Assembly (NCBI GenBank): GCA_041485125.1
Contig: JBGPIT010000032.1
Coordinates: 1-23,685, forward strand
Reading direction: 5' to 3'
Source: JBGPIT01 sp041485125
GTDB lineage: Bacteria > Desulfobacterota > Binatia > UTPRO1
Length of the DNA: 23,685 bases
The position numbers were made by a program, and so were the translations under genes. Below the pieces are notes generated by a model. That model did not search any database, had not been told where the DNA came from, and saw only the letters and a program-made list of their open reading frames with translations. Each line of letters opens with the position of its first letter. Position 1 is the first letter of the stretch. Shown here in pieces: positions 16,866 to 23,291 of this stretch.

Positions 16866-17869
16866 GGCTCGTTGCTCGCGGCGACCAGACGCTCGAGGGC
16901 GGAGGCGGCGGCGCCGGTGTCGATCGCAGCTGCCGCGGAGGTCGCGGCGGAGCGCCAGTCGGGAGACACGCCGGCGACGACCAAGACGGCCGCGGCGTTG
17001 ATCACAACCACGCTCCGGGCCGGACCATCGGCGCCGGCGAGGACGTCACGGATCACGGCCGCGCTCTCGGCGGCGTCGTGCGCGCGCGGCGGGTCGGCAG
17101 CGGGAGGGAGGCCGAAGTCATCCGGGGTGAGATGATACGTGCGAACCGCGCCGCCCGCCACTTCGCTGACCCGCGTGCGCGCCGTGGCGCTGATCTCGTC
17201 GAGGCCGTCCTCGGCGTGGACGACGAGCGCACGGCGGACGCCGAGACGCGCCAGCGCGGCGGCGACGGGCTCGGTCCACTGCGGCGCGAACACACCGACG
17301 AGCTGGGCTTCCGCGCCGGCGGGATTCGTCAGCGGCCCGAGCACATTGAGCAAGGTGCGGATGCCGATCTCGCGCCGCGGCGCCGCCGCGAAGCGCATCG
17401 CCGCGTGGTAGCGCGGCGCGAAGCAGAACCCGATGCCGGCACGGGCGAGGCAGCGGGCGACTCCTTCGGGCGGCAGGTCGATGCGGACGCCGAGCGCCTC
17501 GAGCACGTCGGCGCCGCCGACCTTCCCGGAAGACGCGCGGTTCCCGTGCTTGGCGACGACCGCGCCGGCGCCGGCGGCGACCAGCGCCGCGGCGGTCGAG
17601 ATGTTGAACGTGTCGAGACCGTCGCCGCCGGTGCCGCAGGTATCGACCAGCGGCGGCACGGCCGGCACGCGGATCATGCGGGCGCGCATCGCGCGCGCGG
17701 CGCCGACCAGCTCGTCGACGGTCTCCCCTTTCATGCGCAGCGCCGTCAGCAGGCTCGCGACCTGCGCCGCGGTCGCCTCGCCGTCCATGAGCCGCTCCAT
17801 GACGGCCTGCATCTCGGCCTCGCTCGCGTGCTCGCGCGCGACGGCGCGCGCGATCGCCGCGCGGATCAC
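16862..17869 (-). CDS. trpD: Anthranilate phosphoribosyltransferase
   Basis: TrpD transfers phosphoribose from PRPP to anthranilate. The 335-residue product has the helical N-domain (EAEMQAVMERLMDGEATAAQ onwards) and the PRPP loop DTCGTGGDGLDTFNIS. KHGNRASSGKVGGADVLEALG follows, then FCFAPRYHAAMRFAA and RTLLNVLGPLTNPA. The KHGNR segment reads ASSGKVGGAD, a variant of the more usual SSKSGSAD. The start is GTG 17869, chosen because it overlaps the trpG stop as GTGA; the open frame further upstream is a shadow of trpG. It is not fused to TrpG, unlike the E. coli TrpGD. The C-terminal 40 residues are Ala-rich. Confidence 0.96.
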   Translation of the reverse strand: MIRAAIARAVAREHASEAEMQAVMERLMDGEATAAQVASLLTALRMKGETVDELVGAARAMRARMIRVPAVPPLVDTCGTGGDGLDTFNISTAAALVAAGAGAVVAKHGNRASSGKVGGADVLEALGVRIDLPPEGVARCLARAGIGFCFAPRYHAAMRFAAAPRREIGIRTLLNVLGPLTNPAGAEAQLVGVFAPQWTEPVAAALARLGVRRALVVHAEDGLDEISATARTRVSEVAGGAVRTYHLTPDDFGLPPAADPPRAHDAAESAAVIRDVLAGADGPARSVVVINAAAVLVVAGVSPDWRSAATSAAAAIDTGAAASALERLVAASNEP

Positions 17870-18456
17870 GCGCGGCCCGTCGTCGCAGCGGCGAGACCGT
17901 CGACGAAGTTCTTCAGCAGCTGCTTGCCCTCGACGGTGAGAATCGACTCGGGATGGAATTGCACGCCCTCGAGCGGAGCGCTCTTGTGGCGCACGCCCAT
18001 GATCTCGTTCTCCGCCGTCCACGCGCAGACCTCGAGGGTCGGCGGCAGCGAGGACCGATCGATGACCAGCGAGTGGTAGCGGGTGGCGTCGAAGGGATTG
18101 CTGAGGCCGCGGAAGACGCCCTTGCCGTCGTGGTGAATCGGCGACGTCTTGCCGTGCATGATGCGGTCGGCGCGCACGATCGTGCCGCCGAGGGCGGCGC
18201 CGATCGCCTGGTGGCCGAGGCAGACGCCGAGGATCGGGATCGCGCCCGCGAAGCGCTCGATCAGGGGCACCGACACACCGGCCTGCTTCGGCGTGCGCGG
18301 CCCCGGTGACACGACGATCCCGGCCGGCCGCAGCGCGGCGATCTCGTCGAGCGTGATCGCGTCGTTGCGGCGCACCACGACGTCGGCACCGAGCTCACCC
18401 AGGTACTGCACCAGGTTGAAGGTGAACGAGTCGTAGTTGTCGATCATCAGGATCAT
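17866..18456 (-). CDS. trpG: Anthranilate/aminodeoxychorismate synthase component II (glutamine amidotransferase)
   Basis: This 196-residue class I glutamine amidotransferase supplies ammonia to TrpE for anthranilate formation. It begins LMIDNYDSFTFNLVQYLGEL, continues VVSPGPRTPKQAG, has the catalytic Cys in PILGVCLGHQAIG, HGKTSPIHHDGKGVF and YHSLVID, and ends its triad with GVQFHPESILT. Start ATG 18456 forms an ATGA overlap with trpE; a second ATG three codons later is equally in register with some homologues. GAGG lies 7 nt before the first ATG. As in many bacteria one amidotransferase may serve both anthranilate and p-aminobenzoate synthesis (pabA); the trp operon position supports trpG, and folC nearby leaves dual use possible. 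Confidence 0.96.
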   Translation of the reverse strand: MILMIDNYDSFTFNLVQYLGELGADVVVRRNDAITLDEIAALRPAGIVVSPGPRTPKQAGVSVPLIERFAGAIPILGVCLGHQAIGAALGGTIVRADRIMHGKTSPIHHDGKGVFRGLSNPFDATRYHSLVIDRSSLPPTLEVCAWTAENEIMGVRHKSAPLEGVQFHPESILTVEGKQLLKNFVDGLAAATTGRA

Positions 18457-19961
18457 AGTGGCCCCTCGAAGCGGGTGCCGAGCCGCTCCGCCCGCTTCAG
18501 CGCCTGCAGCATACCGCGCGCCTTGTTGACGCACTCGGCGTGCTCGCGCTCGGGATCCGAGTCGGCAACGATACCGGCGCCGGCCTGCAGATAGACGGTG
18601 CCGTTCTTGATCAGCATGGTGCGGATCGCGATGCAGGTGTCCATCGTGCCGGTCCAGCCGAAGTAGCCGACGGCGCCGCCGTAGACGCCGCGGCGCACCG
18701 GCTCGAGCTCCTCGATGATCTCCATGGCGCGGATCTTCGGCGCGCCCGAGAGCGTGCCGGCGGGGAAGGTGGCGCGGAAGGCGTCGAAGCAGTCGCGACC
18801 CTGCGCCAGACGGCCGCGCACGTTCGAGACGATGTGCATCACGTGCGAGTAGCGCTCGATGACCAGGCGCTCGGTCACCTCGACGCTGCCGACCGCGGCC
18901 ACCCGGCCGACGTCGTTGCGTCCGAGGTCGAGGAGCATGATGTGCTCGGCGATCTCCTTCGGGTCGGCGAGCAGCGCGCGCTCGAGCTCGACGTCCTCGA
19001 GCTCGACGGTGCCGCGCGGCGAGGTGCCGGCGATCGGCCGCACCGTCACCTCGCCGTCTTCGACGCGGACCATCACCTCGGGCGACGCCCCGACCAGGAT
19101 CTGCTCGCCGAGCTGCAGATAGAACATGTACGGCGACGGGTCCACGGTGCGGAGCGCGCGATAGACGTTGAAGGGCGCGGCGCGGAGCGGCGCCTCCATG
19201 CGTTGCGCCAGCACCACCTGGATCACGTCGCCGGCGCGGATGTACTCCTTGGCGCGCTCGACCATCGCGCCGTACTCCCCGGCGCTCAAGTTGGCGCGCA
19301 CCGCGAGCGGCTCGTCGACGGCGCGGACGGCGTCGGGAAAGCAGAGCGCGTTGCCGAGGCGGCGGACGATCTCCTCGATGCGCGCGACCGCCGCGTCGTA
19401 GGCGGCGTGCGGATCGGTGTCGGGATCGCGCAGGTCGACGTTCACGACCACCTTGATCGACTGCGCGACGTTGTCGAAGACGAGCACCGTCGCGGGGACG
19501 ACGAAGTAGAGCTCCGGCAGACCGAGGTCGTCGGGCAGCGTCGCCGGCAGGCGCTCGAAGGCGCGGACCGCGTCGTAGGCGATGTAGCCGACCGCACCGC
19601 CGAAGAAACGCGGCAGCTCGGGGAGCGCGACCGGACGATACGCCGCCAGGATCTCCTTCAGCGCTTCGAGCGGGTCGCGCACCTGCCAGCTGCGCGGATC
19701 GCGGCCGTGCTCGTGCAGGGTAACGGTGCCGTCGCGGCTGGTGAAGATCGCGGCGGGCTCGGTGCCGAGAAAGCTGTAGCGGGCCCACTTCTCGCCGCCC
19801 TGCACGCTCTCGAGCAGGAAGGAGTGGTCGCCGCGCGCGACCTTGAGGAATGCCGAGACCGGCGTCTCGGTGTCGGCGAGGATCTCGCGGAACACCGGCA
19901 CCAGATTGCCGCGACCCGCCAGGGTGACGAAGTCGCTCGCGCTCGGCGTACAGTCGGGCAT
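18453..19961 (-). CDS. trpE: Anthranilate synthase component I
   Basis: TrpE converts chorismate and ammonia (from TrpG) to anthranilate and is the usual point of tryptophan feedback inhibition. The 502-residue protein has the regulatory-site element SFLLESVQGGEKWARYSFLG near residue 47 and FFGGAVGYIAYD. The catalytic chorismate-binding half carries GDVIQVVLAQR, VDPSPYMFYL, VGASPEVMVRV, RPIAGTSPRG, LLDLGRNDVGRV, MHIVSNVRG, FPAGTLSGAPKIRAMEII and GAGIVADSDPEREHAE. The LLES motif suggests it is Trp-sensitive. Start ATG 19961 is 5 nt after the SPOR gene stop with no obvious SD, so translation probably depends on the upstream gene. There is no room for a trp leader attenuator in front of it. Confidence 0.97.
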   Translation of the reverse strand: MPDCTPSASDFVTLAGRGNLVPVFREILADTETPVSAFLKVARGDHSFLLESVQGGEKWARYSFLGTEPAAIFTSRDGTVTLHEHGRDPRSWQVRDPLEALKEILAAYRPVALPELPRFFGGAVGYIAYDAVRAFERLPATLPDDLGLPELYFVVPATVLVFDNVAQSIKVVVNVDLRDPDTDPHAAYDAAVARIEEIVRRLGNALCFPDAVRAVDEPLAVRANLSAGEYGAMVERAKEYIRAGDVIQVVLAQRMEAPLRAAPFNVYRALRTVDPSPYMFYLQLGEQILVGASPEVMVRVEDGEVTVRPIAGTSPRGTVELEDVELERALLADPKEIAEHIMLLDLGRNDVGRVAAVGSVEVTERLVIERYSHVMHIVSNVRGRLAQGRDCFDAFRATFPAGTLSGAPKIRAMEIIEELEPVRRGVYGGAVGYFGWTGTMDTCIAIRTMLIKNGTVYLQAGAGIVADSDPEREHAECVNKARGMLQALKRAERLGTRFEGPL

Positions 19962-19966
19962 AGCGG

Positions 19967-20800
19967 TCAGTCGGAGGCGACGAATGCCTCCGGCACCCCC
20001 GGCTCGCGACGCAGGCGCGACACGATCTGGTTGGCGCTCTCGAGCGAGGGGTACTTGCCGACCCGCACCCGGTAGAGCGTGCCCTCGCCGCGCTGTACGC
20101 GCTGGACGTAGGCCTGGTAGCCGCGCGCCTTGAGACGCTGCGCCATCGCGTCGGCGGTGCGCGGGTCTTTGGTCGCCGTCACCTGCACGCTCCACTCGCC
20201 GCGCGCGCCGGCCTGCGGCGTCGCGCCGACGCTCACCATCGCGACCGCGATGCGCGCACGCGGCGTCGGCTCGGCGGCGGCGGGACGGGCGACCTTCTTC
20301 TCGGCGACGACGGGTTCCTTCGGGGCCGGCTCCTTGGCGCGCGCCGCTGCCACGCCGCCGGACGCCTCGGCGTCGGCCGCATCCGCGGCGTCGTCACGCG
20401 CAGCCGGCGCGGCGTGGGGGGCAGCGTCGGCGCGCTCACGCGTCTCCTCGCGAGCGGGCGGCGCGCCCGACGCCGCCTGGCCGCCGGTTCCGGCGTCGCG
20501 CGCTGCGGCTGCTCCAGGATGCGGTGGCGCGGCGACCGCGGCGTGCTGCGATCCGACGACCTTGCCCTCGGGCAAGGTCTCGTCGAAGGTCCACTTGTCC
20601 TCGGCTCCATCGTCCTCGGTCGCTGCCGCGACCGGCAGCCGCACCAGCTGCTGGGCGCCGGCATTGCCGCCGTCCATGCCGCGGCCGGCGTAGACGCCGA
20701 GCAAGAACACCACGAACAGCGTGGCCGCCGCGCTGACGATCACGCCGCCCATTTCCAACCGTGTGAGCTCGAAGCGATGACGCGGTCCCCGTTCTGCCAT
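19967..20800 (-). CDS. SPOR domain-containing inner-membrane protein
   Basis: This 277-residue bitopic protein has a short basic cytoplasmic N-terminus, one membrane helix (GVIVSAAATLFVVFLLGVYAG, residues about 19-39), a long Ala/Pro/Glu-rich disordered linker (about 45-195) and a C-terminal SPOR domain (about 200-270: EWSVQVTATKDPRTADAMAQ, LKARGYQAYVQRV, YRVRVGKYPSLESANQIVSR). SPOR domains bind glycan strands lacking stem peptides at division septa, so a periplasmic peptidoglycan-binding role in cell division is likely (FtsN/DedD-like layout), though no specific orthologue can be named. The ATG 20800 has a strong SD (GGAGG, 5 nt) and follows argS by 13 nt. A 22-bp inverted repeat lies inside the linker coding region. 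Confidence 0.92.
   Translation of the reverse strand: MAERGPRHRFELTRLEMGGVIVSAAATLFVVFLLGVYAGRGMDGGNAGAQQLVRLPVAAATEDDGAEDKWTFDETLPEGKVVGSQHAAVAAPPHPGAAAARDAGTGGQAASGAPPAREETRERADAAPHAAPAARDDAADAADAEASGGVAAARAKEPAPKEPVVAEKKVARPAAAEPTPRARIAVAMVSVGATPQAGARGEWSVQVTATKDPRTADAMAQRLKARGYQAYVQRVQRGEGTLYRVRVGKYPSLESANQIVSRLRREPGVPEAFVASD
20558..20579. repeat. Perfect 10-bp inverted repeat in the SPOR gene linker
   Basis: GACCTTGCCC and GGGCAAGGTC are separated by two bases. As RNA it folds as a 9-bp stem with a four-base loop. It encodes ETLPEGKV in the linker. No T-run follows, so it is not a convincing terminator. It may be chance or an mRNA stability or processing element ahead of the trp genes. 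Confidence 0.6.
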
Positions 20801-20813
20801 GATCCCCTCCCCC

Positions 20814-22478
20814 TCACATCGTATCGGGCGCGGCGATGCCGAGCACGGTCAGCCCGACACGGATCACTTTTTGGACGTTCGCTGCCAACAGCAATCGCGC
20901 CGCGGCGAGGCCCAGATCCTCTCCGAGGACGCGCGTCCGATTGTAGTAGCGATGGAACTCGCCCGCCAAGTCGACGAGAAAGAAGACCAGCCGGTGCGGC
21001 TCGAGCTCGAGCGCGCTTGCCTCGACGATCTCGGGAAACTGCGCCAGCCGGCGGATCAGGGCGAGCTCGTCGGCCTCCGTGAGCCGCGACGGGTCCGCGG
21101 CCGCCGCGGCGGCGCGATCGAGGCCGCGCTCGGCGGCAGTACGGAACAGGCTCGCCACCCGTGCGTGCGCGTATTGCACGTAGAAAACCGGATTCTCGGC
21201 GGTGTGCTGCTTGGCGAGATCGAGATCGAACTCGAGCTGCGCGTCCGACTTCCGCATCAAGAGAAAGAAGCGGGTCGCGTCCGGACCGACCTCGTCGACG
21301 ACCTCGCGCAAGGTGACGAACTCGCCCGAGCGCTTGCCCATGCGCACCGGCGCCCCGCCGCGCGTGACGCTCACCACCTGCACCAGGACCACCTGGAGCT
21401 TGTCCGGGTCGAGGCCGAGCGCTGCGAGCGCGGCCTTCATGCGCGGCACGTGGCCGTGGTGGTCGGCGCCCCAAACGTCGATCACGCGGTCGTAGCCGCG
21501 CGCGAACTTGTCGCGATGGTACGCGACGTCGGCGGCGAAGTAGGTGTACTCGCCGCCCGACTTGACGAGCGGCCGGTCCTTGTCGTCGCCGAACGCGGTC
21601 GAGCGGAACCACCGTGCGCCCTCGGCCTCGTAGACGAAGCCGCGTTCGGCGAGCGCGGCGAGCGTCGCGTCGACCACGCCGTCCTCGCGCAGGCGGCGCT
21701 CGCTCACGAAGCGGTCGAAGCGGATCGCGAGCGCGTCGGTGTCGCTGCGGATGCCCTCGAGGAGCATCGCGCCGGCCTCGTCGCGCAGGTGGGCGCGCGC
21801 CTCGTCGGGGCTCGCATCGGCCCAGCGCGTGCCCTCGCGCGCCAGGATCGCGGCGGCGACGTCGCGGACGTACGAGCCTTGATAGCCGTTCTCGGGAAAC
21901 GGCACCGCGCGGTTGCAGAGCTCGGCGTAGCGCGCGTAGGTCGAGGCGCCGAGCATCTCCATCTGGTTGCCGGCGTCGTTGACGTAGTACTCGCGCTCGA
22001 CGGCGTGCCCGGTCGCGGTGAGCAGGCTCGCGATGGCGTCACCGGTGACCGCGCCGCGCGCGTGCCCGACGTGCAACGGTCCGGTCGGGTTCGCGCTCAC
22101 GAACTCGATCTGCACCCGGCGGCCGGCGCCGACGTCCGAGCGCCCGAAGGTCTCGCCGGCGCGCTCGATGTCGGCGAGCTCACGCCACCAGTACGCCGGC
22201 GCGAAGCGGACGTTTATGAAGCCCGGACCCGCGATGTCGACGCTGGCGAGGATGCCGTCGCGATCGTCGAGGTGACGCACGATCGTCGCCGCGACCTCGC
22301 GCGGCGGCTTCCCTTCGGATTTCGCCAGGACGAGCGCGAGGTTCGTCGCCAGGTCGCCGTGCTCCGGCTCCTTCGGGACGCTCAGAAACAAAGGGGGGAG
22401 AGTTGTGGTCAGCAGCTCTCCCCCCTTGGTCGCGCGCTCGCATGCGTCGCGCAGCAGTGTTTCGAGAGGCTTCTTCAT
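20814..22478 (-). CDS. argS: Arginyl-tRNA synthetase
   Basis: ArgS charges tRNA-Arg in the cytoplasm. The 554-residue class I synthetase has an N-terminal additional domain (PEHGDLATNLALVLAK near 38-53), then the HIGH region SANPTGPLHVGHARGAV (HVGHA at about 136-140) and EYYVNDAGNQM. WGADHHGHVPRM follows, then the KMSKS-equivalent VRMGKRSGEF (near 378) and a DALR anticodon-binding domain (VQYAHARVASLFR onwards, ending in a YNRTRVLGED-like helix). I chose ATG 22478 (MKKPLETLL): it has GGAGG 3 nt upstream and leaves a normal distance to PEHGD. The ATG overlaps the stop of a short upstream ORF as ATGA. Codons 18-30 contain a 12-bp terminator-like hairpin (see findings). It is the first full gene of the long operon. 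Confidence 0.97.
   Translation of the reverse strand: MKKPLETLLRDACERATKGGELLTTTLPPLFLSVPKEPEHGDLATNLALVLAKSEGKPPREVAATIVRHLDDRDGILASVDIAGPGFINVRFAPAYWWRELADIERAGETFGRSDVGAGRRVQIEFVSANPTGPLHVGHARGAVTGDAIASLLTATGHAVEREYYVNDAGNQMEMLGASTYARYAELCNRAVPFPENGYQGSYVRDVAAAILAREGTRWADASPDEARAHLRDEAGAMLLEGIRSDTDALAIRFDRFVSERRLREDGVVDATLAALAERGFVYEAEGARWFRSTAFGDDKDRPLVKSGGEYTYFAADVAYHRDKFARGYDRVIDVWGADHHGHVPRMKAALAALGLDPDKLQVVLVQVVSVTRGGAPVRMGKRSGEFVTLREVVDEVGPDATRFFLLMRKSDAQLEFDLDLAKQHTAENPVFYVQYAHARVASLFRTAAERGLDRAAAAAADPSRLTEADELALIRRLAQFPEIVEASALELEPHRLVFFLVDLAGEFHRYYNRTRVLGEDLGLAAARLLLAANVQKVIRVGLTVLGIAAPDTM
22391..22427 (-). promoter_or_regulatory. Terminator-like hairpin inside argS codons 18-30
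   Basis: On the minus strand AAGGGGGGAGAG and CTCTCCCCCCTT are perfect complements (12 bp) around a 13-nt loop. The 3' arm runs into a T-rich stretch (TTTGTTTCTG), very unusual in this GC-rich gene. This is the shape of an intrinsic terminator or attenuator, although the loop is large. It lies 52-88 nt after the argS A of ATG. Whether it terminates transcription is not shown by sequence. Confidence 0.5.
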
Positions 22479-22558
22479 GCCCCTCCAACACGGGAGGCCG
22501 CTCGGGCGACACGCCACCAGAGGCGGAAGCGACGCTCTTCGGCAGGCTGACGACGCAC
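22475..22558 (-). CDS. Possible Arg-rich leader peptide upstream of argS (27 residues)
   Basis: GTG 22558 is preceded by GAGGAG with a 6-nt spacer. The frame runs 27 codons to TGA (22477-22475), which overlaps the argS ATG as ATGA. Arginine occupies residues 2, 3, 9, 10, 12, 16, 19 and 23 (8 of 27), five of them CGT, a codon that is not preferred in the neighbouring genes. Position, ribosome binding site and coupling suggest a leader that senses arginyl-tRNA supply for argS. Against it: chance frames in this GC-rich DNA are often Arg-rich, the start is GTG, and no homologue could be checked. Confidence 0.35.
   Translation of the reverse strand: MRRQPAEERRFRLWWRVARAASRVGGA
22482..22497 (-). 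promoter_or_regulatory. Stem sequestering the argS Shine-Dalgarno
   Basis: On the minus strand CCTCC (22497-22493) is complementary to the argS SD GGAGG (22486-22482) with loop CGTGTT. The upstream arm lies within the last codons of the possible leader ORF, so a ribosome reaching its end would open the stem and free the SD. The 5-bp stem is modest, and function is inferred. Confidence 0.4.
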
Positions 22559-22601
22559 GGGGTGCTCCTCAAAAACCAAACGAAATCAGGAATATGCGTC
22601 G

Positions 22602-22630
22602 TGGATATGTGCTTTCGATCGTGCAGTCAA
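22602..22630 (-). promoter_or_regulatory. Candidate sigma70-type promoter for argS and downstream genes
   Basis: The minus strand shows TTGACT (22630-22625, five of six to the -35 consensus) and, after a 17-nt spacer, TATCCA (22607-22602) as a weak -10. The surrounding 50 nt are the most AT-rich intergenic sequence here. It lies about 125 nt before the argS ATG and 45 nt before the leader GTG. The poor -10 keeps confidence low. Confidence 0.4.
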
Positions 22631-22744
22631 GAACGCGCGGTGCTGACGGCTGCGACGATCGCGCGTGGCGGTCGGAAGGTATCAGAGCGTGGTCGCCGTG
22701 AGGGCGACGGCGCGTTGCACGCCGTGGCGTCGAGCCGGTAGCGC

Positions 22745-22776
22745 GCGACGCGACGACCGGAACGTCGTCGCGTCGC
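22745..22776 (-). terminator. Hairpin terminator after rplQ
   Basis: A perfect 13-bp stem (GCGACGCGACGAC with GTCGTCGCGTCGC) closes a 6-nt loop and begins 14 nt after the rplQ stop. There is no U-run on the minus strand, so it may act with Rho or as a 3'-end stabiliser. Its position at the end of the alpha operon, ahead of a promoter-like region, supports a terminator. Confidence 0.65.
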
Positions 22777-22790
22777 AGCGGTGAAAGGTC

Positions 22791-23291
22791 TCAGCCGGCG
22801 GCGCGCTTGCGCGACGGCTTGGCGGGCATGGCGGTGTCGGCCTTGCCGGCGTCGGACGCGGCTTTCGCGCGACCGCGCGCGCGCTGGCGGCCGGACTTCT
22901 TCTTCTCGCCCCCGCTCGCCTTCTCGACGTCGGCGGCGAGGGTGGTGAGCTCGATCTGTGAGATCGGCGCGGCGTCGCCGTGGCGGATGCCGATCTTGAT
23001 CGTGCGGGTGTAGCCGCCCGGACGGTCTTTGAAGCGCGGCGCGATCTCGTCGAACAAGCGCTTCACCACCATGCGGCTCTGGATGTACGAGAGCGCGCGG
23101 CGGCGGGCGCCGAGGGTGCCGTTCTTGCCGAGCGTGATCATGCGCTCGGCGAGCCGGCGCACCTCTTTCGCCTTGGCGTCGGTGGTCCGGATGCGCTCGC
23201 GCTCGAGCAGCGCGGTCACCAGGTTCCGGAAGAGGGCGCGGCGGTGCGACGCCGAGCGATTGAGCTTTCGTCCCGCCTTCAGGTGACGCAT
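22791..23291 (-). CDS. rplQ: 50S ribosomal protein L17
   Basis: L17 is a large-subunit ribosomal protein near the exit tunnel. The conserved domain starts MRHLKAGRKLNRSASHRRAL and continues FRNLVTALLERERIRTTDAK, EVRRLAERMITLGK, ALSYIQSRMVVKRLFDEIAPRF and GGYTRTIKIGIRHGDAAPIS, ending near residue 118. At 166 residues it is longer than E. coli L17 (127) because of a Lys/Arg/Ala-rich C-terminal tail of about 45 residues, probably disordered and RNA-binding. Its ATG shares one base with the rpoA stop (TGATG), and AAGGA lies 9 nt upstream, so it is translationally coupled to rpoA. Confidence 0.98.
   Translation of the reverse strand: MRHLKAGRKLNRSASHRRALFRNLVTALLERERIRTTDAKAKEVRRLAERMITLGKNGTLGARRRALSYIQSRMVVKRLFDEIAPRFKDRPGGYTRTIKIGIRHGDAAPISQIELTTLAADVEKASGGEKKKSGRQRARGRAKAASDAGKADTAMPAKPSRKRAAG

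Larger units (their letters stand above)
22479..22790. other. rplQ-argS intergenic region (312 nt)
   Basis: From the rplQ side it holds a strong hairpin (22776-22745), then about 110 nt of GC-rich sequence with only small inverted repeats (for example GTCGCC/GGCGAC around 22693-22709). An AT-richer promoter-like stretch follows (22575-22630), then the possible argS leader ORF (22558-22475). I see no tRNA, riboswitch or convincing additional ORF. The transition from terminator to promoter marks a transcription-unit boundary between the rpoA-rplQ and argS operons. Confidence 0.7.

Noticed and set aside
19930..19966. Search for a tryptophan leader or attenuator before trpE.
   Set aside because: Only 5 nt separate the SPOR stop from the trpE start, and I saw no Trp-codon cluster or terminator hairpin there.
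22631..22744. Possible small RNA or tRNA in the GC-rich part of the rplQ-argS gap.
   Set aside because: Only short 6-bp inverted repeats are present, with no cloverleaf or known RNA motif.
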